DNA of 64,000 bases, from positions 61,382,212 through 61,446,211 of the forward strand of contig NW_020312828.1 of the NCBI RefSeq assembly GCF_003265705.1. The letters are read 5' to 3'. This document shows, one piece after another, positions 33,665 through 44,165 of this stretch. Position numbers and translations under genes: made by a program. Numbering within the stretch: the stretch's first letter is position 1; every line of letters starts with the position of its first letter. The stretch comes from Callorhinus ursinus. Lineage: Eukaryota; Chordata; Mammalia; Carnivora; Otariidae. The notes beneath the pieces were generated by a model that saw nothing but the letters and a program-made list of their open reading frames with translations, searched no databases and was not told where the DNA came from.

Positions 33665-33845
33665 ATGGTTTCTTCCCCATCTACTAAGTTCTTTACCTGA
33701 ATTATAGTATATAATCCTCATCCCATTCCTTAAAAGGGAGTACTCACATTATCTTAATCTTACAGGAGAGGAAACAAGCACAGCTAGGATAAGTTGCCCT
33801 AGAATGGGCAACTACTTCTGAACAAAAGCAAGGTTAGAATACATC
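33665..33845 (-). repeat. MIR SINE (diverged)
   Basis: TATATAATCCTCATCCCATT, CTTACAGGAGAGGAAACAAG and a GATAAGTTGCCCTAGA block fit a worn reverse MIR. Confidence 0.55.
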
Positions 33846-33925
33846 TCGAGCGTCCATACTTTTACACTACAATACATAATAGTTCTATTTATCGTGACAA
33901 ATTAATAAATTGGCCTTCAGATTTT

Positions 33926-34110
33926 TTTAAAGATTTATTTATTTGAGAGAAAGAGAGAGAGAGCAGGGGAGGGGCAGAGGCAAAGAATCTCAAGCAGACT
34001 AACCCTGATCCCAGAGCCCGATGCAGGGCTTGATCCCACAACCCTGAGATCATGATCTGAGCTGAAATCAAGACTTGAATGTTTAACCAGCTGAGCCACC
34101 CAGGCATCCC
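33926..34110 (-). mobile_element. Carnivore SINE, older copy
   Basis: The minus-strand head is GGGATGCCTGGGTGGCTCAG, with the GATCATGATCTGAGCTGAAA block in forward reading and the AAATAAATAAATC tail at the left. Flanks TTGGCCTTCAGAT and TTGCCTTCAGATG are a target-site duplication with a one-base gap. Confidence 0.95.
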
Positions 34111-34299
34111 TTGCCTTCAGATGTTTAAGTTTCAGTGCATTGATATAACTGCGAGTCTGAACATGTAAATGGAGAACTAGATTCTAGAACACAGTGACCC
34201 AGCAAGATTCTTCCTCCTGTGAGGCCGTGATGGATAGCCAACGAAATCTTCTAGAGAAAATACATCCTGACTGGTCAAACTACCACAAATAAGGATATG

Positions 34300-34515
34300 A
34301 GGTAACAGTAAATGAGCACTTACCACCAAACCAGGTATAACTCTGAATGTCTTACATGAATTGAGCGTTTTAAATCACTACAAAAACTCTATGCAATAGC
34401 TACAACATGGAGAGATTAAGAAACTTGCCAAGATCACATAGCCAGAAAGAGCCAGAGGCAGGATTTGATCCAAAGTAGTTTTAGTTCTAGAATCCATGTT
34501 CTGAGACACTAGTTA
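34300..34515 (-). repeat. MIR SINE
   Basis: AATGAGCACTTACCACCAAA, AAACTCTATGCAATAGCTAC, GAGATTAAGAAACTTGCCAA, GATCACATAGCCAGAAAGAG and GGCAGGATTTGATCC are in reverse MIR order. Confidence 0.75.
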
Positions 34516-34769
34516 AAGAAATATCCGATAAAGATGGTACTAACACTGTCACTGGTATATTGTTTTCCTCCACAGTGGTTCCCATAATTACCCACATAGA
34601 ATCAAAACTTGACACAACTCAACTAATATCAGCTCCTCTTCCCAGGAATTGAGGGCACTTCTTTAAATAGTTACACAGGAAATATTTATGACACTGAAGT
34701 TATTTCAATTGCGTTAAATTGAAGTTTGCAGTGTGGTACCTTTTTTCCCTTTAGTCTACAGCCATAAAA

Positions 34770-34910
34770 TAAAAAATAGCTAAAGCACTTTATGTAAATC
34801 ATCTCATTTAATCCTAATAAAACCCTACCACAAATGTAACTTTACCTCCACTTCTCCAGGTCATAACACCAAATTTTAACATAAGGAAACAAAGTCCGGT
34901 GATAACTGAC
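34770..34910 (-). repeat. MIR SINE fragment
   Basis: AAAGCACTTTATGTAAATCA, TCTCATTTAATCCTAATAAA and AACATAAGGAAACAAAG match the left half of a reverse MIR. Confidence 0.55.
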
Positions 34911-36474
34911 TTAGATATGAGTATCACCCTCCTGGTAACACGTTCATAATGAGTTCTGAACATCTGTCTAGATGACAAGAAATAGCCTACTCTGGCATTC
35001 CGAGAATACAGTCTGTTGAAAATTCCAGACTTTGCTTTCACAATTCTGTCTTTTTTACTTCCAGGGAAGTCACTTCCGTGAAGCATTGGTGTGAACAACA
35101 GTCACAAGTGGGAAGAGCAATGGGACAAGGAGAAGGAAGGAAACAGTTCCATAATTTTAGAAAAAGTGTGAAGAAAAAAAGAAGACTTCTAGGTTCTATT
35201 TCTGGCTCTGGCTCTGTTTTCTAACCAGCCAGCCATCTCTACCTTTCTCTCCATTAATTGGAAAAAGTAGAGAAGAATATAGACTGGGTATAAAGCACCT
35301 TGTCATTTTTGGATAACAGATCCTATGTAATTGCCAGCGCAAACCCTGACCTAATCATGTTGTGAAATCCACACTGTGTTGTAATATATTGCTTTCAAGT
35401 TTTGCAGGAATACTTTTACTCTGAATTCATGAGGTCAGAGAAGGTAAAATTGCATTTTGAGGTGGAACACGAAAGATGGGTATAGCACACTGAAAACAAG
35501 ATGGTTGTGAGCAAAGCTTGCCCTGTGCCAACTTGTGATGTCAATGAAATTTGTGATCCATCGAATCCTTTCTCTTCCTGCACTCTTTCTTCTTCATCAA
35601 GAGTTCCCTTTCCTTAAGTCATTTTTTTTTTCATATCATTCTACGTTGTCAGCATTAATGACTAGATAGGTTACTTCTCTCAGGAGTACTGCATGTTAGA
35701 AGGAACCTGAAAGGAGAATGAGGTTGTGTGCCCAGCACTGTGGTCCATTAACTGCCCTCCTTTTTAATAGTCACATCAACATCCTCTTGTTTGGACAGGA
35801 TGGTGAAGGAGGAGCAGGACTAAAGAAGGCTGAGGTCCTTCTCAGTATTGTGACATACTGTTAATCTGTGCAGAACACTTGTTCAACTTTGATGATTAAT
35901 GTTTTCCCTCCAGCATCACCAGCAATGACCATCCTAAATTGCATTGATTATGGTGGTTTTCAACCTTAGAGAGACAAATGAAGAGCTTCCATGAAAGAAT
36001 GTTCATAGTGACATGCTAAGTGTGGACCTCAGTCCAAATAGTCCTGGTCCTGGGATGGAGTTTTGACTATAGGCCGTTCATTTGCCATAGAGTTCCAAGA
36101 CTATCAGGTTTCTATTAAGTTCTTCCTTTTTCCAACTTAAACAAGTGATCTGAGGTCACGTCAACAGTGATGTCCATACCAAGTTTTAATTCCTTGTGAT
36201 CCATAAGCAAATCTTTATGATGTCAAAGTAGTGTCCTTCAGAAGTATGGACATAAACCTCTTTTTCACGGTCACCATCATATCATTATCCCAGATTTCTC
36301 CAAACAGGATCACTTTCTTCTCAAGTCTCACTGGTCGAAATGGGACCTCCAACTTCTAGCAGTAAGTAACCCTTGTACACCCACCACCCTCACCAATATG
36401 AATCCATGGGTCTGGGTTCAGACACTCAGATATTTACCTAATGTCCCCCAACCCTCTTTCCTTTCATGGACTAA
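34911..36474. other. Mostly unassigned; possible decayed coding relic near 36160-36370
   Basis: No named repeat is seen over 1.5 kb. On the minus strand, 36365-36270 is open and reads EVPFRPVRLEKKVILFGEIW, then DNDMMVTVKK. Other frames just beyond continue with non-random-looking peptides. I do not recognise the protein; see the findings. Confidence 0.35.
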
Positions 36475-36497
36475 GGCATCAATCTGTCTCTCTTTTT

Positions 36498-36526
36498 TGT
36501 TTCCCTAAGATTTTATTTACTTATTT

Positions 36527-36564
<38 letters not shown>

Positions 36565-36708
36565 ACAAGCAGGGGTAGCAGCTGAGGGAGAGGGAGAAGC
36601 AGGCTTCCTACTAAGCAAGGAGCCTGATGCAGGACTCGATTCCAGGACTCTGGGATCATGACCTGAGCCAAAGGCAGATGCTTAACGGACTGAGCCACCC
36701 AGGCACCC
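36498..36708 (-). mobile_element. Carnivore SINE with expanded GA tract
   Basis: The minus-strand head is GGGTGCCTGGGTGGCTCAGT. The tail junction contains a GA repeat of about 35 bases at 36529-36563, the copy's mutable CT body. Flanks GGCATCAATCT at 36475 and 36710 are an exact 11-bp target-site duplication core. Confidence 0.96.
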
Positions 36709-36730
36709 TGGCATCAATCTCTTTTTTTAA

Positions 36731-38004
36731 AAGAAGCTCTCCTAACTTCATATAAGTCACTTCAGATAAATAGATAGCTGAAGGCTATTGCTCCCACCAC
36801 TTTATAAATATGCCAAAATATCCTGAATTTCTTTTAGGCTCATCTGAGACCTTCATCCCTCACCCTACACACAAAAGTATAGAATCTAGGCTCATAAAGC
36901 TCAGTGTCACAAATCTCCCCCCAATCCTGTTTTATTTAATGTCTAAGGTATCTAACTAAGTACCCAAAAATAGCTAATATCTATCTATCTATAGATAGAT
37001 ATTTAAATATCTAATATCTAATAAAATATCTAAAAGCAATCTTCAATAAATCCCTAAAAGTGAGAACCCTTCATCGAGTAACTTAATATACTTTTTCTCT
37101 CTCTTTGCTCTACATGCAACAATTCTCCACTTTCCAAACATATAGATGTGACTCTCATAACAACTAAGTTCCCATATTAGAAATCTTACTACTATCATGT
37201 TTGGTCTCAAATATCCGAATAGTCTCCTGTTGGCTTTAAGAAGTGTTATGCGGAAAACATGTACATTTTCACTCCTGCTTTGACACGGTTGATCCTGTCT
37301 TGGGGACTGATGCATCTCGCTGATTACACAGAAAAGAGAAAAACATAGTTCTTAGTTTAAAACATGAGAAGCTGTGTCATACGTCCCCGTGTTTTGGAAA
37401 ATCTATCATTAGAGAGAGAAAGAGAGAGACTTCAGTAGGGCTTAACCCCTTTGTCTTGTTATGTAGCATAGAAATTCTTGGACTAAATTAGCTGTGTAGC
37501 ATCAAATTCATGCTGGTTCTATGATCTTATTATTTCTGGGTCCTTATTAAAAGCAAGGTACTAGTTATTCTCATTTCAAAGTGTCTCCTTGCACTCTCAC
37601 ACACAAAACCTTGGTTAAAAAATAAAAAGCATACTCTTATTCAGACACACACAAGGAGGTTTAGTCACTTTGGTTCATTATTTGTAAATAATGCAACAAG
37701 CCCCAGAGATTTTTTTTGTAAGCTTAGAATGGTTCTGCAAATCTATATGGACAGTGCATGTCTAGAATCATGATTGCCTATTGTCTCTTTCTGGATTATT
37801 TAGGGGAAAAAAGTTATGAAAATATATACTTTTCCTGAATTATTTGGAGAATTACCAAATTATAATGATCAGGGACTAACTGTAGTGATTCAGAACAGTA
37901 TGGGAGCTACATAAGTACCAGCGAAGACAGGAAGCCTCCTAAAATATGGGATAATACAAATACCACCTCAGCATCTTCAGATCCTGACCATTTTTCTTTT
38001 ACAT
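36731..38004. other. Unassigned; TATC/ATCT microsatellite at 36975-37032
   Basis: A TATC-type simple repeat (ATCTATCTATCTATAGATAG) occurs at 36975-37032. The remaining sequence shows no gene or named repeat. Confidence 0.5.
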
Positions 38005-38225
38005 GCATATTCATTTAACAAATACTATTGAGAATAAAATGTGCCAAAATCTGCATAGACCTAGGAGTTACAACAATGAAAAGATGGTCTTTCCTCCAAA
38101 AGCTCAAACTGTTGGGAGACATTGATTCATAAGGAGATAATAATCTAATAATAATAATCTAATATATCTATAGCTAATAATATAAGGGATATAAAGAATG
38201 CAAATACAAGGTATAGTGGAAAATC
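38005..38225 (-). repeat. L2 LINE 3'-end fragment, reverse
   Basis: TATTCATTTAACAAATACTA, ACCTAGGAGTTACAACAATG and CCTCCAAAAGCTCAAACTGT resemble the reverse complement of the L2 3' end. An AAT-rich tract lies at 38138-38180. Confidence 0.55.
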
Positions 38226-38989
38226 ATCACACAAGGAGAAAATTCTTAGGATTCTCTCCATAGGTGCTCATAGCATTCAATCTCCTGGCCATAAGGTGAG
38301 AAACCTTATTTTTTATCTTCACTAAAAGAACTTTTGCTTCCTGCCAATAAGGGGGGCCATATGAGTACAAGCATTTAGCTCCCTTATTCTACCAGCTACT
38401 GTTTTACTCTCTCCTCAGGCTAATTAGTCAGTTGCCATTCATGGAGCCCCTCAAAGTGGCTTCTTGCTCACTTGGACATTTGGGCTTATAGGCAGAAAGG
38501 GTCTTTCTTTTCTGCTTCTTGTCTCAGTGTGGGAAGGGCCTCCTTGCCATACAGGATCTCTCTCTTCCTCTGTCCTTCTCTCTTTATGTGTTTATCTCCA
38601 TCTCCACCCCCACCTCCAACACTACCTCTTCCTCCATCTCCTTCTTCATCTCTGCCTCCATCTTGTACCAGTGACTGGGTGTGTGAATTAGGCCCAAGAT
38701 TCTAGGTGGGTAAGCTTCTCCAGCAAGGTTACCAGGAGCTCTGAATTATAGGAGAAGAATAACTCTTGCTCAGCATTGTTAGGTAGACACTTCAGTCCTA
38801 TATGACTAGTGATCCTTATTGTCTCTTCTCTATAGTTTGGTATACAGAATAGAAGAGGGAAGAGTTTTAGCCTCTCTATCTCCAACATTTTATGCTGCCT
38901 CACCATGCCACTTCTCTCTCCTGAGTCTTCCTGGACACCCTAATTGTCTTACCATCATTTACATCCTGAAATTTAACTATTGCCAATAG
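38226..38989. other. Unassigned; CTCCAT-rich tract at 38598-38665
   Basis: A CCTCCATCT/CCACCT pyrimidine tract at 38598-38665 yields overlapping incidental open frames (38464-38705). No gene is seen. Confidence 0.5.
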
Positions 38990-40060
38990 GATTCATTCAC
39001 TCATTCACCAGATATTTGAGTGTTCAGTGTCTGGTTCTGTGAAATGTCCTAGGGATTCAGCAGTAAACAAAAGAGATATGGCCTCTGTCCTTATGAACTT
39101 AGAGCCTGACCTGGGCAATAGATAGTAAATAAATAACTATGTGGATAATTTATAACTGCACTTTTGATATATGCTGTGAAAGAAAAGTTGAGTAAACAAT
39201 AGATTATGAGCAAGACAATTTTAACCGGGTCAGTGGAATGATGGAAGGCCTCCTTCAGAAAAGTCACATTTGGAGTGAGCTATGAATTACCCAGATTGAG
39301 AGTAGGGAAGATAACGACCTTGAACGAAGAAAGAATTTGAGTGACAGAGAAGAGGGGATGAGATTGGAGAGCTATATCATAGAGGGTCTTCTTGATCTTT
39401 AGAACTTGATCTTAAAAGCAATGGGAAATCACTGGAGGATTTTAAGCAGGAGAGAGTTCATGATCAGTTCCGTGACTTTAAAGAGTACCCTGGCAGCCAT
39501 GTAATGAATGGATTGCAGAGAGGCTGCTGAGACACCAATCCAGAGGCCACTGCTTGACCCACTTGGGGGGGCAGTAGAGATGGAGAAAAGTGGATGGATT
39601 CAAGATACACCTTAGAGGCAGAATCAACAACCCTAAGTAATTGGAGATTACAAAGGAGGAGGGAAAGGAAACTGACGTAGATGATTTCTAAATTTCTGGC
39701 TTGAGCAACTGCATGGATACAGGTGCCATTTTTTAAAATGGGAAACTGTAGAAGCAGCCCCTTCAGGACCTCAGAGAAGGATCAAGACTTTCCTTCTAGA
39801 TAAGTTGAGTTTTAGGAGATGTCCACACAAGCTGTCAGCAGTCAGTTGGATATCTGAGTCTGCAGCACAAAAAAAGATGACTGAAATGAAGATATAAATT
39901 TAGAATTTGTCAACATATAGATGGTATTTAAAGCCCTGTGAGTGAGGAGATCCCCCAGGGAGAGTGAAAATGAAAAAGAGAAGAGATTGAGGGAGTGAGA
40001 TCCAGTTACCAACAGAATTAACTACTGTTAACCGTCACTGGGGAGAGCTTGGCTTTGAGT
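38990..40060 (-). repeat. Long L2 LINE segment, reverse, about 1 kb
   Basis: It starts as a reverse L2 3' end (CATTCACTCATTCACCAGAT, GGGATTCAGCAGTAAACAAA). It continues through GGAAGGCCTCCTTCAGAAAA, GCAATGGGAAATCACTGGAG, GATTTTAAGCAGGAGAGAG, AGTACCCTGGCAGCCATG and CATATAGATGGTATTTAAAG in L2 order. This is the longest L2 relic in the window and retains no reading frame. Confidence 0.75.
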
Positions 40061-41649
40061 GCTCAAAGAATAATGGACAGATTTTCTTTCAGTTAAAATG
40101 ATAGGATTAGGATGTGGGGAAGAGAAAATGCCTATGATTTTTCTAGGCCACCCCAGTAGCTGGTATCTCCTCCCTCTCCTGATTCCTAAATTCATCTGTA
40201 AAAGTACAGCACTTTGGGATGTAAGAAGCCCTGTTAAGTGAGAGTAGAGAAATACTCTCTCAGATGTGTGTTATTTACTTCTGGGGATTAGGTTTTCTCT
40301 ACACAAGGGCCATCTGCAAATCTGTAGTGTTAACATTCTCACTAGCCCTGTTAACCAAGTGAAATCTCCGTATGAGGAGCCCGAGAGCAGCTCTCCTACC
40401 AAATCCTACCATGCAGATGCTTTACAGAAATTCAGTGAGTAGATCACAAAAGGAAGGAGCCAAACACCAAAGAGTAATCCTCCCATACCAGCCCCTAGGT
40501 TGGTATTTAGGCAACAACCCCCGTCTTCAAGACCTCTGTGTCTATGAAGTTTTCTGAAACCTAACCAAGTGTACGAAAAACTTCACATCAAGAGCCAGTG
40601 GGTCTTTGTCACTCAGCTTGTTTCAAGTAGGCCAACTTTAATATACACTTCTTCTTGTTTTCTTTTTTTCTATGATTCTCATAAATGGTGCCCAACTCAC
40701 CACAGGTCAAGCACAAGGAAAAGAGGTCTCAGTGTGAGAAGAAATACGTGACAGCTGGTGAAGTAGGGCCCCAGTGAGAAAAAAATAGAATAAGGCCAAT
40801 TTCAAAGTTTCCCACAGTGCTCTGGAAACATTACCTTGTAAGCCAAATTTAGGCATAATTGTGGAAAGCACTTCATTGCACAGAATTATTCTATACCTAA
40901 AATGCCAAATCAATTCACTCAAGGTTATAGTATAACCATCCATTCCCCATTTACTTTCTTTTTTTTTTTAATGGCCCCAAAGAAATGAGTTAGTAGGAAA
41001 CCACACCCAATATTTTCCTGTTTGTGGGGGCTAACACTAAAGCATAAATAGTTTAATGGGTGCCGGCCTCAGAAATTCTAATTCAGGAGGTCAGAGTGGA
41101 GCCTGTGAATTGTACTCCCAACATGTTCGTAGGCAATGCTGCCTTTGCTGGCCTTAGGAGCCTATTTTATGAATTACTTTCTACTCGATCTCCCAGGAAT
41201 CCCTGCGGAATGGAGCCCCAGTTGCTCACAGTGGTAATCTGCTCAAATAGGACACTTTTTCTGCCTTCTTTCCCTTCCCTGTTTGATGTTCCCATTCTTC
41301 TACCAGTGTTTTCAGGGATCATCTCCCTAACAGACCACTTGCACTCAAATCCTAGGCTCAACATCAGCTTCTGGGACTAATCCAAACCAAGACAAAGGCA
41401 GAGCCAGAAGGCAAATAAACAATAAGAGGGCAAAGGAAATCACTCAGAAACATGGCATCAATGTGGCTTTTCTGTGGGGCGTTACTGCTGACCAGGGGGC
41501 TTAAAATATTCCAGAATTGCATTGTCTTTGCATGCCTCACTCCAGATCCAAAGTCTCAGACTAGAGCATCAGATGGACAAAGCCTTGGGTGCATACCTGC
41601 TTTTTGGTTGTCTAAATGCCCAGATCTGAAATCTTGAAATAACCTTGGA
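40061..41649. other. Unassigned DNA; short MER5-like string at 41068-41110
   Basis: No gene is seen. AGAAATTCTAATTCAGGAGG at 41071 resembles the MER5 family of hAT transposons over only about 40 bp. A 106-codon frame at 41060-41380 shows no domain. Confidence 0.4.
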
Positions 41650-42085
41650 TGCCTTGCTGTCCCTTTACATTCCTCATCCACTGATCATTACACCTCGCCA
41701 CTTCAACCTCCTCGTTTCAAAGACGTCTCCTTGTCCATATCATCTGTGTCTGGTTCAGGAACCCATCTCTTTTAACCCTAACAGTCAAGAGTCAAGCGAC
41801 TGCTCTAGTTGTCCTTAATCCATTTCCTCTCCTTTGCATTCCTCATACCCATGCTAGAATGAGCTTAACAGAATGAGAATATGACCAGTCCCTTAAAACC
41901 TTCTGCAGTTCTTTAGGACAAAGGCCAAGATCAAAGAAGGCCTTCTGTGATAAAGTCCCTGCTTACTTCTCCAGAATAATTCCTTATTTCCTCAAAGCAT
42001 ATAGTCTACATTTAAGCCATATCAAATTACTGTCATTTTCCTAAACAAATATTCTCTTTCACTTCCGTGCTTCTGCCCACATGCC
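41650..42085 (+). repeat. L2 LINE fragment, forward
   Basis: CAGTCCCTTAAAACCTTCTG, CAGTTCTTTAGGACAAAGGC, GATAAAGTCCCTGCTTACTT, CTCCAGAATAATTCC and CTTCTGCCCACATGCCTGGA fit the part of L2 upstream of its 3' end. Confidence 0.65.
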
Positions 42086-42087
42086 TG

Positions 42088-42440
42088 GAATTCATTTATT
42101 TAACAAATATTTATTGAACTCCAGCCCTGTGCCAGTCACTGTTCTAGAATCTAGATGGTGGTTATATAGCTGTGTAATGTAAGAGAAATTCTGTCTTTGT
42201 AGACCCTACCTAGGAGCAGGCAAGAAACAAAATCAGCAAGTAAGATGTCAGATGGTGACATGTGCCAAGGGGAAAAATAGAGCAAGAGGGAAAATAGGAT
42301 GTAAAAGAATGAGTTCAATTTTAAATAGAATGTGGATGGAAGACCTCAATGACCAAAATTCTGCTGGAGGAAGTCTTACAGATATCTGAGGAAGGTCGTT
42401 CTAGCAGAGGGGACAGCAGAGTTGAAAACCCCTCCTTGTC
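42088..42440 (-). repeat. L2 LINE 3' region, reverse
   Basis: TTCATTTATTTAACAAATAT, TTGAACTCCAGCCCTGTGCC, AGTCACTGTTCTAGAATCTA and later GAAGGTCGTTCTAGCAGAGG are the L2 3' region reversed. It abuts the forward L2 at 42085. Confidence 0.7.
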
Positions 42441-42584
42441 CCTCTCACTCTGCCAAGCTTCTAACTTCTCCTTTTGCAGAACTCCTACTGGGTGTCTCCC
42501 ACCTTTCCTGCTCCCATTGCCAATTCTCAATTAAGGATCCTATCTCAATGCTCTCAGAGCACACAGGCATATTGTGATAGCATT

Positions 42585-42790
42585 TAAAATATTGATGATA
42601 ATAAATTGCAGTTAACATGTATAAAGTACTTGCTGAAGGTCAGGCACGGTGTTGATGGCTTACTTGGTTGAGCTCTTTTTGGTTCTCACCAACACTGTAA
42701 GATGGTATGTATTTATATTACCTCATTTTACAAAGGAAAAAAATTGAGACACAGAGGTGTTAATTAAGATCGCTATGAATTCTAATCTTT
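42585..42790 (-). repeat. MIR SINE
   Basis: TATAAAGTACTTGCTGAAGG, TCAGGCACGGTGTTGATGGC, ACACTGTAAGATGGTATG and CATTTTACAAAGGAAAAAAA are in reverse MIR order. Confidence 0.75.
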
Positions 42791-42799
42791 GTTCCCTGA

Positions 42800-43305
42800 G
42801 CTCTGGCATAAGAGGGACGATGTGTCCCTCATAGTTGTGTGCTTCATAATGGCGGGGCTCTAATAAAGAGCCTCTATCTCAGTGCTTTAAATAGACCTTA
42901 ACACATTTGTGTAATAAAATGCAAGTGCCTTCTGCACGTATCTTACCAAATCATGCAAAAATGGCCAGATGAATTTGGACACAATTGCTGAGTATGTTTG
43001 TGATGGTCCAGCTTAGAAGTCAAATTTATTTGGTGAGACTCTGGGGTCACCGCACAAAGAAAGGCTGGTATCTTTCAGAGAAGTTGGTACGGAATGCAAT
43101 GCAAAGCTGGTTCGCCTGCCGATTGGGAGTGATCTATTCTATGCATTAACTCCATAGACTGAGGAAATCAACTCTGGTTTCAATTATGAGTTCCAAATGG
43201 GAAGTCATTTACTGATGATTTTCAGATGTTTGAATCACGGGTGTTAATGTATTGTCAAGCTGCTTCTCATACTTTAAGTTACTCCCCAGGTGAGTAGCTC
43301 CAGAG
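42800..43305. other. Repeat-free island, candidate conserved non-coding DNA
   Basis: No transposon, gene or simple repeat is recognised over about 500 bp, whereas neighbours on both sides are repeats. The text has balanced composition and no long open frame. Conservation cannot be measured here. Confidence 0.3.
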
Positions 43306-43307
43306 AG

Positions 43308-43336
43308 TTATATATATAATAATAATAATAATAATC
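43308..43336. repeat. TA and AAT microsatellite
   Basis: A short TATATATA run followed by seven AAT units. Confidence 0.9.
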
Positions 43337-43439
43337 AACAATTCTCCCAGGCAACCCTATGTAGGCCTGCAAGTGTCTAAGATTTCTAAAGTTCTATTAA
43401 CGACTTTACCATTTTTCAGGTCCACAATTGTCCGCCCTG

Positions 43440-43660
43440 TTTTTCTAGCCATTGTTTTGCAACTGGGGGTAATTCTGTCCCTTGGGGGACATTTGGCAAT
43501 CTCTGGAGACATTTCAAGTTGTGACAACTGGCGGAGGTGGGGTACTACTGGCATATAGCGGGTAGAGACCAGGGTTATTGCTAAACATCCTACAATGCAC
43601 AGGGCAGCCGCTCCAAAACAAATCATCCCACCCTAAATGCTGAGAGTGCCACAGTCCTAT
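43440..43660 (+). repeat. MER20 (hAT-Charlie DNA transposon)
   Basis: Ordered matches: TTTGCAACTGGGGGTAATTC, GGGGACATTTGGCAATCTCT, GGAGACATTTCAAGTTGTGA, ACTGGCATATAGCGGGTAGA, GCTAAACATCCTACAATGCA and CAGGGCAGCCGCTCC. It is near full length for MER20 (about 220 bp), a non-autonomous eutherian transposon. Confidence 0.85.
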
Positions 43661-43844
43661 CATGTTACCATGTACAAACCCTATTGTCTCTCTTTGATTC
43701 CCATCCTCGGATATGGCAGGGATCCAATGATAGTTAAGCACTGTCCTTACTCTTGTATATTGTGGAGTATCCTTGTCACATTACACAAATTCCCTGATGT
43801 CATTTTAGGATGAATCACTGGAGCAAAGATGCCCTCCACCCATA
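43661..43844. other. Unassigned DNA
   Basis: Short interval with no recognised feature. Confidence 0.4.
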
Positions 43845-44165
43845 TCCGGTAGGTGAACACCTATTCTTCTTTAAAGCTCCGAAGTGTCACTTCCAATATG
43901 AAGACTTCCCTGACACCTCCCAGGAAGAACCAACCACCCTTTCTTTTGTACCCCAGCCATGACTTACACATCATGCTAGCATGGGAACTATAACAGGTTC
44001 ATTGCCGTTATTGATTACATGCTCTTCTCCTTTACAACCTCCTCATGAGCTCCTCATTGGAGCTCGGAGACCATGTCTAATTATTTTTAGTTTCCCAGGA
44101 GCTTACCTAGCATAGCACCTAGTCCTCAGTCAGCACTCAATACAAGTGTTGGAAATGAATGCATT
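43845..44165 (+). repeat. L2 LINE 3'-end fragment
   Basis: AAGCTCCGAAGTGTCACTTC, AAGACTTCCCTGACACCTCC, GGAGCTCGGAGACCATGTCT, ACCTAGCATAGCACCTAGTC and CAGCACTCAATACAAGTGTT follow the L2 3' end. Confidence 0.75.

Noticed and set aside
38464..38705. Two overlapping leucine/proline-rich frames
   Set aside because: Both come from a CTCCAT-type pyrimidine tract.
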